This document shows, in pieces, positions 1 to 8,144 of a DNA stretch of 26,082 nucleotides. A model generated the notes under the pieces. It saw only the letters and a list, made by a program, of their open reading frames with translations. It searched no databases and was not told the DNA's origin. The stretch lies in the IMG/VR virus record IMGVR_UViG_3300035698_031992, positions 1-26,082 of that record. One strand, given 5' to 3'. The stretch is from a virus. A program made the position numbers and the translations under genes. How positions within the stretch are numbered: position 1 is the stretch's first letter; each line of letters starts with the position of its first letter.

Positions 1-196
1 CGGACGCCCCATCACCGCCGAGACGACCAAACGTCCCGCAACCTGGAAGGAAAGCTGGGCAAGCCGCCGAGGAAATAGTAAGACCTTGGCGTTGGTGGGC
101 TGACAATTGCGATTTGCGGCACTAGTGTGGTGGCTTGCGTGGGCCCAAGGGTGCTATCAACCCGTCGTCATGCTGCTCTTTTAGGGAGAGTCGTCC

Positions 197-949
197 ATGT
201 CCGTACAGGAAGACCATGCGTTGGTCGAAAACGTCGTTCTTCAGCAGATCAAGCTGAAAAAACACACGTTGGACCTCTTTATTGCCCCGGGAAATCTCTT
301 TATCCCCAATGCTGTTTCTAGGCTTTTCTCAAAAGTCGTCAGGATTGACCAGGGCGATACGGTCTTCGATATCGGCACCGGCACCGGAGTGCTTGGGATT
401 TGGGCCGCACTGGAAGATTCGGCTATAGTCTTCGCTGTCGACCCCGTCGAAGACCACTGCGAGCTGGCCGCTCAAAATGCCCAAACAAACGGCGTTGGAC
501 ACAAGGTCGTCGTCCACCACGGCAGCCTCTTCGATCCCTTGCCCGAAAACGTGCGGGCCGACGTGATTATCGGCGACGTCTCGGGCATAGCCGACGCGCC
601 CGGCAAGGCCTTGGGCTGGTATTCCGACAACGTACCTACCGGCGGCGGCGACGGCACCGAGGTTGTCATCGGGCTGATCGAGCAATCCCGCAACTGGCTG
701 GCCGAGGGCGGACGCCTCTACTTCCCGCTTGCCATTGGTCTTTCCAACGACGAGCTGGTTATAGAAGCCGCGCAAGCCTGCTTTGGCAGTTTGAAACAGG
801 TCATGGAGGTCTGGTTTCCACTTTCCGAGGAAGAATACGAAATCGTATCCTGCTGCCTGCCCCCGTCGTTGCTGAACAAGGTATGTCGCAAGGGCTCGCG
901 CATGGCCTGGAACGGCCATATCTACGAAGCAACACAACCGTTTAACTAG
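197..949 (+). CDS. Class I SAM-dependent methyltransferase (PrmA/HemK-like fold)
   Basis: 250 aa. The frame contains a Rossmann SAM-binding motif I (FDIGTGTGVLGIWAA, about residues 54-68), an acidic motif II at the end of the next strand (FAVDPVEDH) and a motif IV-like segment (ADVIIGDVSG), where small-molecule and protein methyltransferases bind substrate. The substrate is not evident: motif IV is GDVSG rather than the NPPY of N5-glutamine or DNA N6-adenine methyltransferases. An AGGGAGAG ribosome binding site lies just before the ATG, which favours 197 over the out-of-frame ATG at 127. The gene stands outside the phage cassette, on the opposite strand from the portal gene, and is probably a resident chromosomal gene or a planctomycete accessory gene. 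The fold is confident; the specific role is not. Confidence 0.8.
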   Translation: MSVQEDHALVENVVLQQIKLKKHTLDLFIAPGNLFIPNAVSRLFSKVVRIDQGDTVFDIGTGTGVLGIWAALEDSAIVFAVDPVEDHCELAAQNAQTNGVGHKVVVHHGSLFDPLPENVRADVIIGDVSGIADAPGKALGWYSDNVPTGGGDGTEVVIGLIEQSRNWLAEGGRLYFPLAIGLSNDELVIEAAQACFGSLKQVMEVWFPLSEEEYEIVSCCLPPSLLNKVCRKGSRMAWNGHIYEATQPFN

Positions 950-1065
950 ACTATCAGAAAATTGCCCTTGGCAGATGCGGGGGCAAAACGCTATCCTTCC
1001 GCGCTGCAAAATCCCTGCTTCTTTTCCTTATTTTGGTCTTCAAATTCGCCATGGAGGGCGATTCC

Positions 1066-1317
1066 ATGAAGAAACTGGTACTCTTTATTGCGTTGCTGGC
1101 GATCTGCGGTTGCACCAACCCCATGCTCGTCGACATCCACAACGGCACGTTTTGCAATTCGACCAACGTCGAGGCCTATGCCAATAAACACGGCATAACA
1201 TACGGCCAAGCCTTGACCGAGCTGCGTCGACAGTCCGACGAAATCTGGCTGAACGACATCCCCCAGCAGCCAGCGGACAATAACGACGGCGTGGAAAAAT
1301 TACCGAGCAGCAAGTAA
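1066..1317 (+). CDS. Small putative lipoprotein
   Basis: 83 aa from the ATG at 1066. I prefer this start to the upstream ATG at 1033 because GGAGGG precedes it and it begins directly with a signal peptide: MKK, a hydrophobic stretch, then a Cys in LAICGCTNP that could be the lipidated residue. The mature part is short, polar and has no recognised domain. Its stop lies 3 bp from the convergent stop of the portal gene on the other strand, so this gene marks where the phage cassette ends. I infer an envelope-attached protein of unknown function. It could be a phage lysis-type lipoprotein, but nothing in the sequence proves that. Confidence 0.6.
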   Translation: MKKLVLFIALLAICGCTNPMLVDIHNGTFCNSTNVEAYANKHGITYGQALTELRRQSDEIWLNDIPQQPADNNDGVEKLPSSK

Positions 1318-1320
1318 TCG

Positions 1321-2427
1321 TTACTTCTCTTCCAGGGCCGCCTCCAACCCGTGCCGCGCCGCCATCGTGCCGACCGACATGGCTCCGTTGCGGACCAGGA
1401 TCTGATCGGCTTGCGCTTCGCGCAGGCGGTCGCGAACTGCCAGACTGGGCGGGACGGCTTGAATATCAACAGCGGCCGGCGTTTCCGCGGCCAGACGGCC
1501 CGAGTGTACCGCATGTTCAATCACGCGCCGCAACACCTCGCGGTCGTCTTCGAGCATATCGTGTTGCAAGCGCTCGAACATCCGCACGGCCGGGCCCTCG
1601 GCCACCATGGTCGAAGAGTAGCTGGCGTTACTGGCGTCGCTGCTCAACATGAACTCGGGCATCACAAGCCGCGCGGCGATTGCCCGCAGTTCGGCTTGCA
1701 ACACGCGGATGAACTGCCCGGCGTCGATCCCCGCGGCGGGAAACTCATAGTCGGTTCCGCCGAAGGCGTCGAGGATCGTGCCCGGCTCGTAGCGGCGGAA
1801 GTGGCTCGACGCGCCGCTGGCCCGATTGGTGACGGTCGCGTCGGCCCCGTCGGCGACGAACTGCTCGACACTTTCGCGGTTGCCGGCATTATGCTTGCGG
1901 ATCAGGGCAATGGCCGATTGAATCTCGGAGACCACGCTCATGTTTCGCAGCAGCTTTTCCGCCCGCCGCAGGTTCTTTCGCACGGGGTAATAGAGCGGCA
2001 GACCGCGTTTGACGTTGGCGTCGACGTTGGCCTTGCGGTGCTGGATGGCCGCGGACTCGACCAGCCGCCCGTCGATATAATAGCCCTGCACGGTTTCCAC
2101 GTCCGCCGGGTCGGTTTGGATACCGAACGAAGCCGCCGCGTCGTCGGCTTTTTCACGCGGCGTGGCGATTTGCGTGGGCTCGACGAACCGCACGCGCGTG
2201 ACGCCGTCGGGCGAAAAGAAGAACCGCAAAAATGCCTCGCCGTCGCGGTCGCGGCGCCGCACCAGTTCCTGCTGGCGGCTGTGCCAACGGTTGATTTCGA
2301 GGAACTCGTCAATCACTTCTGCGGCAGCCTCGATCATACTTTCGTCAACCGCCGACTGCGGACGCCGCCGCTTGGGAACTACTCGATACGCGTGCCCCGT
2401 GCCCACGATGTAGTTGATGCGGTTTTC
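1321..2427 (-). pseudogene. Portal protein gene, 3' part (interrupted by the integrated element)
   Basis: Codons 94-461 of a lambda-type (gpB-like) phage portal protein, the dodecameric channel through which DNA is packaged. The fragment begins at the GAA codon shared with the other half and continues ENRINYIVGTGHAYRV, the second half of the family motif 'N-x-A...VVGTG'. The middle and C-terminal regions follow (VRFVEPTQIATP, LYYPVRKNLRRAEKLLRNMSVV, ELRAIAARLVMPEFMLS). In the integrated state, ATGs at 2439 and 2436 contributed by the element could start a 372-aa product (1321-2439), but they lack a good ribosome binding site. The first 94 codons lie at 17848-17567. Joined, the two give an uninterrupted 461-codon frame of normal family length. 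The gene is therefore broken by insertion, not decayed, and exact excision would repair it. Confidence 0.93.
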
Positions 2428-2444
2428 AACCCACATCACAAAAC
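2407..2444. other. attL: left attachment site of the integrated element
   Basis: Left junction. The outer half (to 2424) is portal coding DNA; the inner half is element DNA. The crossover core is TTC at 2425-2427, identical to TTC at 17567-17569. The element-side arm CCACATCACAAAAC (2431-2444) is the inverted partner of GTTTTGTCACGTGG (17551-17564), matching at 12 of 14 positions. This is the half-site layout expected of a large serine integrase attP. Confidence 0.9.
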
Positions 2445-2672
2445 ATACAAGTTGTTTTCACCCGTCAAGACGTCTTCGGACTGGACCCTTCAGAACGTGC
2501 TGCTGCGGCTGTACGGGGCTTGTTTGACGGGTCGGCTGTTCAGTCGGTTGCCGTTGCTGAAGCCCTTGAGATGACGCCACGCGGGGCACAGAGGGCCCTT
2601 GGGGCAGCAAGGGACTGTGGACTCGTTCGGCTAGCACAATTCACCGGTTGGCTTCCTTGCGAAAACGGGTAA
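2427..2672 (+). other. Displaced 3' coding segment of the serine integrase (81 codons, winged-helix-like)
   Basis: Starting at the last base of the att core, a stop-free plus-strand frame runs 81 codons to TAA at 2670-2672. It has no start codon or ribosome binding site of its own in the integrated state. In the circular element the integrase frame passes through the core (codon 549 CTT, then CAA at 2427-2429) and continues exactly into this frame, giving a protein of about 630 aa. The segment reads like real protein: an alpha-helical stretch then VAVAEALEMTPRGAQRALGA followed by CGLVRL, the helix-turn-helix plus wing pattern of winged-helix DNA-binding domains. What is seen is the open frame, its register and its protein-like composition. 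That it is translated as part of the integrase is inferred. Confidence 0.75.
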
Positions 2673-2800
2673 AATACTAAATACACATTGCCGGGTAGGC
2701 CGCGACGGTGGCCAAATATGTCGGGTAGGTTGAGCGGGCTTCCTTCAATGCCTAGTATCAACCGCCCGGCTGGCCCGGCTTAAAATTGAAGGATTCTATT

Positions 2801-3841
2801 GTGGACAAGACAGACCTCCCCGACCTTATTAGGGTTTTCATCGATCAAGTTGACGGCCACGTTTATCAGGTGGGCAATTACACCAAGCACGCCGCCGAAC
2901 TTTCGGACCTGACCCGGCGCGGCCTTAAGGGATCAGGCATGGATGACATGCTGACAAATAACAACGACCTCCGCGCGGAAATCCTAAATAGTCAGCAAGC
3001 AGTATGTTGCGCCATCAAGAAGGTGGCCTCACTCATCGGCCCATCTAAAGCTATCACGCGGAATCTACTGGCGTTTCATGTCGCGGTGGACACCGAGCCA
3101 ACCGTGGGTGGACATGACACCATGCGGGCGGCGTGGGAGAATCTCAAGCCGGAATTGCAGGTGATTGTTCTTCAGGGTTCGATGCTGGAAGATGACGGCG
3201 ATTCGCCACCAGTTGACAAACCGCCGGCCGTTGCTGGTCAGTCGCAATATGCACTCAAAGAAGAGGCCGGCACGTGGACAGTGAGGTTCGAAGGAAAGCA
3301 GGCGCAATTCACGGATGGGCCGGGAGCGCTGGCGGACATCCATCATATCCTGACGGAATACTCCCAAAACCCTGATTCAAAGATTGATATTTTTGATCTG
3401 CCTAGAAACAAAGATCGGTTGAGAGATGGACCGCAAGAGAAAGCAGACGGGGATAAAGCCGCACTGCAAAAGGCGAAAGCAGCCGATAGGAGCGAATATT
3501 CCAAGTCCCTCAAAGGGATCTACGACCTAGAGCAGGAAATCAAAGAAATTCAGGATTCCAGTAATCCCGCAAGGCTAGCTGAATTACCCGAAACCGAGGA
3601 AGAACTAGCCAATCTCCAGAAGATTCACAATGCTAATTTCGGCAAAGGTGGTAAACGGCGAGACATGGGCAGCGAAAGCGCAAAAGCCGTCGATGCTACA
3701 AAAAAAAGAATTCAGCGGTTGAGAAAAAAACTTCTCAGCGACAAGGTAGGGCTCGGATGTCTTGCCGATCACCTGGATTCCCTGGATATAGGCGAGACTT
3801 GCCAGTATAAACCCGGCGTGAAGATACCCTGGGATCTCTAA
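2801..3841 (+). CDS. Protein with actinobacterial regulator-type C-terminal domain, function unknown
   Basis: About 346 aa from a GTG at 2801, which has GAAGGA eight bases upstream; an in-frame TTG at 2786 is the alternative. The N-terminal 130 residues are helical and unrecognised. Around residues 165-205 comes a WTVRFEGKQAQFTDGPGALA...IDIFDL segment, followed by a charged coiled coil and a terminal CLADHLDSLDIGETCQYKP. This architecture (a 'W.VR..G....D..G...L..LL......V..LDL' module, a coiled coil, then 'H...S...G..C.Y.P') is one I know from C-terminal regions of actinobacterial and planctomycete regulatory or hypothetical proteins. It is the first complete gene inside the left end of the element. 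Function is unknown, and a role in sensing or protein-protein contacts would be speculation. Confidence 0.72.
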   Translation: MDKTDLPDLIRVFIDQVDGHVYQVGNYTKHAAELSDLTRRGLKGSGMDDMLTNNNDLRAEILNSQQAVCCAIKKVASLIGPSKAITRNLLAFHVAVDTEPTVGGHDTMRAAWENLKPELQVIVLQGSMLEDDGDSPPVDKPPAVAGQSQYALKEEAGTWTVRFEGKQAQFTDGPGALADIHHILTEYSQNPDSKIDIFDLPRNKDRLRDGPQEKADGDKAALQKAKAADRSEYSKSLKGIYDLEQEIKEIQDSSNPARLAELPETEEELANLQKIHNANFGKGGKRRDMGSESAKAVDATKKRIQRLRKKLLSDKVGLGCLADHLDSLDIGETCQYKPGVKIPWDL

Positions 3842-3857
3842 AACTTTCTTCTTTTTA

Positions 3858-3898
3858 TTTCAGGACGCGCTTTGTCCTGAAACGGACGCGACTTGTCC
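3858..3898. promoter_or_regulatory. Operator-like tandem repeats upstream of the HTH gene
   Basis: The 15-mers GGACGCGCTTTGTCC (3863-3877) and GGACGCGACTTGTCC (3884-3898) match at 13 of 15 positions and are spaced 21 bp apart, two helical turns. Each is itself a GGAC...GTCC inverted repeat, and the first extends to a perfect 9-bp stem (3858-3866 with 3874-3882). A partial third copy, GGAACAAGTCC, lies at 3969-3979, immediately before the gene at 3981. This fits binding sites for the HTH protein encoded just downstream. The first hairpin could also act as a transcription terminator for the upstream gene. Confidence 0.6.
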
Positions 3899-3913
3899 CG
3901 CAACATAGGCAGA

Positions 3914-3958
3914 GGCCTGAGTGATTAGTCCGGTGTACCCAGCACCGGCACTCAGGCC
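3914..3958. promoter_or_regulatory. Nested inverted repeat in the leader of the HTH gene
   Basis: GGCCTGAGTG (3914-3923) pairs perfectly with CACTCAGGCC (3949-3958). Inside it, CCGGTG (3930-3935) pairs with CACCGG (3943-3948), leaving a one-sided six-base bulge. The total is 16 GC-rich base pairs in 45 nt, ending 22 bp before the start codon at 3981. It may be an mRNA leader structure, a regulator-binding dyad or part of an origin; the sequence does not decide between them. Confidence 0.55.
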
Positions 3959-3980
3959 GATCCTAAGCGGAACAAGTCCA

Positions 3981-4190
3981 ATGTCCACCTGTTGTACCAC
4001 GTTGCCGACCGTGGGCGTCATCGCCCGGGCGACAGGCAAATCTATCCATGCCGTGGAATACGTTATCCGTACCCGCGACATCAAGCCCATCGGCCGCGCT
4101 GGCAATGCTCGCGTTTTCTCGTTGGCGGCCGTCCAGCGTATCAAGGGTGAACTCGCCCGCATCGACGACGAACGTGGGGGCAACTCATGA
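3981..4190 (+). CDS. Small Xis/MerR-like helix-turn-helix protein
   Basis: 69 aa from the ATG at 3981; an in-frame ATG at 3921 lies inside the nested hairpin and is a poorer choice. The segment TVGVIARATGKSIHAVEYVIRTRDIKPIGRAGNARVFSLAAVQRIKGEL has the MerR/excisionase winged-helix pattern: a helix-turn-helix, a wing carrying the basic residues, then a 'vfs..av..ik' helix. Its stop overlaps the next start (ATGA), placing it at the head of a coupled operon with the topoisomerase-like genes. Proteins this size and shape near an attachment site often serve as recombination directionality factors or repressors. I infer that either role is possible. The operator-like repeats upstream suggest autoregulation. 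Confidence 0.7.
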   Translation: MSTCCTTLPTVGVIARATGKSIHAVEYVIRTRDIKPIGRAGNARVFSLAAVQRIKGELARIDDERGGNS

Positions 4191-4339
4191 TCGCTCCCGC
4201 CAAACAGCCCTGCCCCCTGCCCATCACCATCCCCGATCAACTGGTCGAGCCTCCCCAGTCGGCAATTGAAGCCGTCGCGGCGCTGCTGCTCGACGTTGTT
4301 GATCGTGCCGGCCAAGAGGAAGTTGAGGTGGTGAAATGA
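4187..4339 (+). CDS. Small coupled ORF, 50 aa, unknown
   Basis: This ORF starts on the ATGA overlap with the HTH gene and ends on the ATGA overlap with the topoisomerase B-like gene, so all three are probably translationally coupled. The peptide is acidic, with a proline-rich beginning (MIAPAKQPCPLPITIPDQLV) and a helical AIEAVAALLLDVVDRAGQEEVEVVK end. I recognise no family. The double overlap is the main reason to call it a gene. Confidence 0.55.
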   Translation: MIAPAKQPCPLPITIPDQLVEPPQSAIEAVAALLLDVVDRAGQEEVEVVK

Positions 4340-5673
4340 ACACGACCACAAAGCTAGATCGCACCACCTTCACGACCTCCAGACTCATGGAGTTCTGCTC
4401 CGAGAAAGAGCTCGTGAATCAGACCGGCCACGATAGCGGTGATTGGCCGCTGGTTGTCCTAAAAGAACTGTCAGACAACGCATTGGACGCTTGCGAAGAG
4501 GCTGATATATCGCCCGAAATCAATATCGTCGTCAACGACAAAGGGATCACCGTAGCCGACAACGGCCCGGGCATCCCAGACGAGACCGTGGAGAAAATCC
4601 ACGACTATTTAGTTCGCGTATCCAGTCGCGAAGCATACGTTGCGCCAGATCGAGGCGCCCAAGGGAATGCCCTGAAGACGATTTTGGCCATGCCCTACGT
4701 TTTGAGCGGCGATGATCGACACGGAAGGGTGGATATCGCCACGCCCGGGAAGCAACATGAAATCGTCTTCAAGGTCGACCCAATACGGCAAGAACCGAAG
4801 ATAGAACGGATCACCCGGCCCAGTCGTAATGTAAAAAACGGCACAAAAATATTCGTCCATTGGCGAGATACAGCAAGCGATATTTTGGCCCATCACAAAT
4901 GCGATTTTTTACAATTGGCGTCTGATTACACATTTTTGAATCCACATCTAACTATCTCGATCGACTGGTTCGGAGAACAAACTACCGTCGAGGCCACCGA
5001 TCCCACCTGGCGGAAGTGGAAGCCGAACATGCCGACCTGTGCCCACTGGTACAGCCAAGAGGATATGGAACGTTTGCTGGCAGCATACATCACCCACGAC
5101 CAGGACAACGGCGGCAGTCGCTTTGTCCGCGACGTGGTGAAGGAGTTCCGCGGCCTCTCTGGCACATCCAAGCAAAAGGCCGTGCTCGACTCTTGCGGTA
5201 TGTCCAGAACGCCTCTTTATTCTCTCTGCGACGACGACGGCATGGATCACAAAGCCGTGGCCGCCCTGCTCGCGGGCATGAAGGATAATAGCGCCGAGGT
5301 GAAGCCGTCGGCCCTGGGGGTCATCGGCAAAGATCACCTTCGCCAGCGATTCATAGAACGTGGATGCGACAAAAAGACATTCCGCTACAGAAAGATTCTC
5401 GATGTGGATGATGGTATACCGGTCGTGATCGAGACGGCCTTCGCGCTACTGAAGAACGACAACGCGCGGCGGCGAACAATCACTGGTGTCAATTGGTCGG
5501 GCGCGATCGGCAACCCATTCCGGAGTCTTGGTGAAGATTATCACGACGGCCTCAGCGCTCTCTTAGAAAAACAAATGGCCGGATACCGCGAGCCCGTTCT
5601 TTTTTGCCTACACTGCGCGTGCGCTCGGGTTCGCTACACAGATCGCGGCAAGACTAACGTTGTAATCCACTAG
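4336..5673 (+). CDS. Topoisomerase VI subunit B-like GHKL ATPase
   Basis: 445 aa. It carries the Bergerat ATP-binding fold in order: N-box KELSDNALDACE (residues 43-54, with E44 and N48), G1 box DNGPGIP (75-81) and the lid/G2 box RGAQGNALKTI (106-116), all in the wording of type IIB topoisomerase B subunits. Downstream segments resemble the H2TH-like insert (MERLLAAYI...VVKEFRGLSGTSKQKAVLDSCG), which Topo VI-B has and gyrase B lacks. Length is a little shorter than archaeal Topo VI-B (about 530 aa). It overlaps the preceding gene by ATGA and is followed 12 bp later by the A-like subunit. The pair probably forms a strand-passing enzyme used in replication or segregation of the element. A nuclease/ATPase defence complex derived from Topo VI is a second possibility. 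Confidence 0.85.
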   Translation: MNTTTKLDRTTFTTSRLMEFCSEKELVNQTGHDSGDWPLVVLKELSDNALDACEEADISPEINIVVNDKGITVADNGPGIPDETVEKIHDYLVRVSSREAYVAPDRGAQGNALKTILAMPYVLSGDDRHGRVDIATPGKQHEIVFKVDPIRQEPKIERITRPSRNVKNGTKIFVHWRDTASDILAHHKCDFLQLASDYTFLNPHLTISIDWFGEQTTVEATDPTWRKWKPNMPTCAHWYSQEDMERLLAAYITHDQDNGGSRFVRDVVKEFRGLSGTSKQKAVLDSCGMSRTPLYSLCDDDGMDHKAVAALLAGMKDNSAEVKPSALGVIGKDHLRQRFIERGCDKKTFRYRKILDVDDGIPVVIETAFALLKNDNARRRTITGVNWSGAIGNPFRSLGEDYHDGLSALLEKQMAGYREPVLFCLHCACARVRYTDRGKTNVVIH

Positions 5674-5685
5674 GAGAAGAATTAA

Positions 5686-6966
5686 ATGAAGGGTGAACTA
5701 TTCACAAAGGCCATTGAATCGGTCACTGACGATTGGCGAAAGCAGCGGCAACGTGAGGATCGCGGCTGGCCCGAGGTTAAGCAACGGCGCCGCCGAGTTA
5801 TGTCTTGCAACGAATATGAATACTCCACTCGGGTAACTATCACTGACGCTGCCAACGAGTGCATGGAGGCAGCATACATGAAGGCCAGCGCCGGTGGCAC
5901 CCTGCCAGCAGCAGCGAGGCAGATTATGTATGCAGCAAGACCAACGATCCTAGCTAACGCTCGTGACCGCCACGGCAATCCGCTTCAATTGAGATCTGAG
6001 TATTTTACACAAACGCTGCTTCCGGATTACATGCGGGAATTCGGCTGCGAGGACTGGGATGTAGTATTTGACGCCCGCGGTCACCTGACCGAGCCGCACA
6101 CAAAAAAAACAGTCCCACTCGGCACGCTGGACGTGCGGAGATATTTGCGAAATGCGGCCCACGGTGGAAATGATGATATTTCTTACGAAGAGGTCGACAG
6201 GGAATATCCAACGTGCGGGCCCGACGGCAGGTACAGCGCGATCCTATTCATCGAGAAGGAAGGATTTCTGCCGTTGTTCAATGCCGTAAATCTGGCCAAG
6301 CGATACGACATTGCGATCATGTCCACCAAGGGAATGAGCGTGGTTGCCGCGCGATCTCTCGTTGAAAACATCTGCGGCGATTTCGACATTCCCCTGCTTG
6401 TTCTCCGTGACTTCGACAAGGCCGGCTTTACGATTGCCGCTACGCTCCGCAGGGATACGAAAAGGTTTCAGTTTTCCAAGGACTTTGATTGTGTTGACCT
6501 GGGGCTCCGTCTGGAGGATGTGAAGAAGTGGGATCTGTCTTCCGAGGAGGTGTTCTACAATTCTAACCCCCGCAGGGATCTCAAGAAGAACGGCGCTACG
6601 CCTGAGGAAATAGACTTCCTACATGAGGGCGGCAGTAAAAAACGACATTATGGGCGCCGGGTCGAATTGAATGCATTCAGTAGTGATGCCTTCATCCGGT
6701 GGATCGAATCAAAACTGGAGCAGCAGGGCATTAAGAAGGTGATTCCGGACACGGGCACTTTGAAGGGCGCCTATGCTCGGGCGATCAAAGTCGCCACCGT
6801 AAACAAGGCCATCGAAGACGCCCTGGGTGATGCCGACGAGGCCGCCGAATCGCACGTCATGCCCAAGACACTCATACAGCAGATCCGCCGGCGACTAAAA
6901 AAGAATCCAGAGTTGCCATGGGACCAAGTGGTCGCTGAAGTTGCGGCAAAGAAGATTAACGAATAA
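5686..6966 (+). CDS. Topoisomerase VI subunit A / Spo11-like protein with Toprim domain
   Basis: 426 aa, with AGGAGAA ahead of the ATG. Residues 76-86 (AARQIMYAARP) match the winged-helix segment of Topo VI-A that holds the DNA-cleaving tyrosine, so Tyr82 is the candidate nucleophile. A Toprim fold follows: Glu190 in ILFIEKEGF, the STKGMSVVAARSLVE helix, and the D-x-D pair Asp242/Asp244 in LLVLRDFDKAGF, which bind Mg2+. All catalytic elements of a type IIB topoisomerase A subunit are visible, and the ATPase partner is the upstream gene. Type IIB enzymes are rare in bacteria. Known bacterial ones include the fused Topo VIII of plasmids and phages; this pair is split in two, as in archaea. Activity is not proven. 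Confidence 0.85.
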   Translation: MKGELFTKAIESVTDDWRKQRQREDRGWPEVKQRRRRVMSCNEYEYSTRVTITDAANECMEAAYMKASAGGTLPAAARQIMYAARPTILANARDRHGNPLQLRSEYFTQTLLPDYMREFGCEDWDVVFDARGHLTEPHTKKTVPLGTLDVRRYLRNAAHGGNDDISYEEVDREYPTCGPDGRYSAILFIEKEGFLPLFNAVNLAKRYDIAIMSTKGMSVVAARSLVENICGDFDIPLLVLRDFDKAGFTIAATLRRDTKRFQFSKDFDCVDLGLRLEDVKKWDLSSEEVFYNSNPRRDLKKNGATPEEIDFLHEGGSKKRHYGRRVELNAFSSDAFIRWIESKLEQQGIKKVIPDTGTLKGAYARAIKVATVNKAIEDALGDADEAAESHVMPKTLIQQIRRRLKKNPELPWDQVVAEVAAKKINE

Positions 6967-6978
6967 AGGAACACTCAA

Positions 6979-7242
6979 ATGGACATAGCAGACGGATCTG
7001 CCCACAAATGCCAATGTGGCACCTCGGGCTCATGCCTGAAATGCCCCGGCCAAAACCTCGACGCCCTCGAAGGGATCGAAGATCGTCTCGCCAGCGACAT
7101 TAAGCGGCTATCACACATCCCAGACGAGCGTGCGGACCAGGTAGCAGGGTCTTGCCTGCAATCCCTGATCGAGCTCAAGCGAATCCGCCTGGGTATCGAC
7201 GAGCCATCCGCAAAACCACCAATAAACGAAAGCCTATTATGA
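6979..7242 (+). CDS. Small Cys-containing protein, unknown
   Basis: 87 aa, 12 bp after the Topo A-like gene and behind a weak AAAGGAACA site. The N-terminus has four cysteines in CQCGTSGSCLKC, possibly a small zinc-binding knuckle; the rest is helical. The stop overlaps the next ATG (ATGA), so it is coupled to the S49 protease. No family recognised. Confidence 0.6.
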   Translation: MDIADGSAHKCQCGTSGSCLKCPGQNLDALEGIEDRLASDIKRLSHIPDERADQVAGSCLQSLIELKRIRLGIDEPSAKPPINESLL

Positions 7243-8144
7243 AATCTTACGATTCAATTAGTTCCTTTATCAGCGGTTCCGTGTGGGCCATCCTGCCTGC
7301 AAAAATGGACGCCATGCTTGACGTTATTGATGCACGCTCGGCGGGCATATCCGTTGACGCCAAGACGGCCGAAATGATGGCGGCGGCTAACCGTCGGGCC
7401 ATCGCCCCCAGGACGCACCGCAGCGTTGGTGTGCTGCCTGTATACGGCATCCTCAGCCAGCGTATGAATCTCATGTCCGCCATGTCGGGCGGCACGTCTA
7501 CAGAACTGCTAGGCCGAGACTTCGACGCCCTCATGGCCGATGAATCAGTTGAGAGCATCATCTTGGACATCGACAGCCCCGGCGGGAACTACTACGGCAC
7601 AATGGAGATCGCCGAGAAGATCCACGCAGCCCGCGGTAGCAAGCCCATCGTGGCTGTTGCTAATAGCATGGCGGCCTCGGCTGCGTATTGGATCGGCACG
7701 GCGGCCGACGAGTTAGTGGTCACGCCCTCGGGCGACGTGGGCAGCGTGGGCGTGCTGGCCGTGCATGAGGATCACTCAAGAGCCAACGAGAAGGCTGGCA
7801 TTAAACCGTCCTACATCACATACGGCCAGAACAAGGCCGAAGCCAATCCCGACGGCCCGCTCAGCGATGAGGCGACAGACCATCTACAGCAGTCTGTCAA
7901 CCGGGCCGGCGAGACCTTCGTCCGTTCCGTGGCTAAGCATCGCGGCATTGACCCGGCAACTGTACACCAGGCGTTCGGCCAGGGGCGTTGTTATGGTGCG
8001 GTAGGAGCCGTTCGCCGTGGCATGGCTGACCGCATCGGCACGCTGGAAAGCGAGATTGACCGGCTGGCGAATGCAAAACAGCGTGCTCGCGGTCGTCGGA
8101 CGATTGCAACGCAACGCCGCCGGCTTTCCATATTGTCCCAATAA
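7239..8144 (+). CDS. S49 family serine peptidase (SppA/SohB/lambda-C type)
   Basis: 301 aa from the ATG at 7239, which overlaps the preceding stop; the longer frame beginning at 7152 runs inside the upstream gene. The S49 core is clear: VGVLPVYGIL, DIDSPGG (110-116), VANSMAASAAYWI with nucleophile Ser147, and Lys199 in GQNKAEANP as general base. The 52-residue Ser-Lys spacing equals that of SohB (178/230). There is no signal peptide or membrane anchor, so this is a cytoplasmic form like phage head-maturation proteases such as lambda gpC. It sits between replication genes rather than next to a capsid gene. A role in processing a helper phage's head proteins is inferred. The C-terminal tail is rich in arginine. 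Confidence 0.88.
   Translation: MKSYDSISSFISGSVWAILPAKMDAMLDVIDARSAGISVDAKTAEMMAAANRRAIAPRTHRSVGVLPVYGILSQRMNLMSAMSGGTSTELLGRDFDALMADESVESIILDIDSPGGNYYGTMEIAEKIHAARGSKPIVAVANSMAASAAYWIGTAADELVVTPSGDVGSVGVLAVHEDHSRANEKAGIKPSYITYGQNKAEANPDGPLSDEATDHLQQSVNRAGETFVRSVAKHRGIDPATVHQAFGQGRCYGAVGAVRRGMADRIGTLESEIDRLANAKQRARGRRTIATQRRRLSILSQ

Noticed and set aside
1-196. Possible C-terminal end of an upstream plus-strand gene (open frame to TGA at 101-103).
   Set aside because: Two frames are open over about 30 codons, neither recognisable. Nothing else is seen in this stretch, so no gene is called.
329-1009. Long minus-strand frame opposite the methyltransferase.
   Set aside because: Antisense shadow with no ribosome binding site or protein-like motifs; the plus strand encodes clear SAM motifs.
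1351-2574. 407-codon plus-strand frame opposite the portal 3' part.
   Set aside because: Antisense of a recognised portal gene, crosses the attachment site, and has no domain. High GC produces long shadows.
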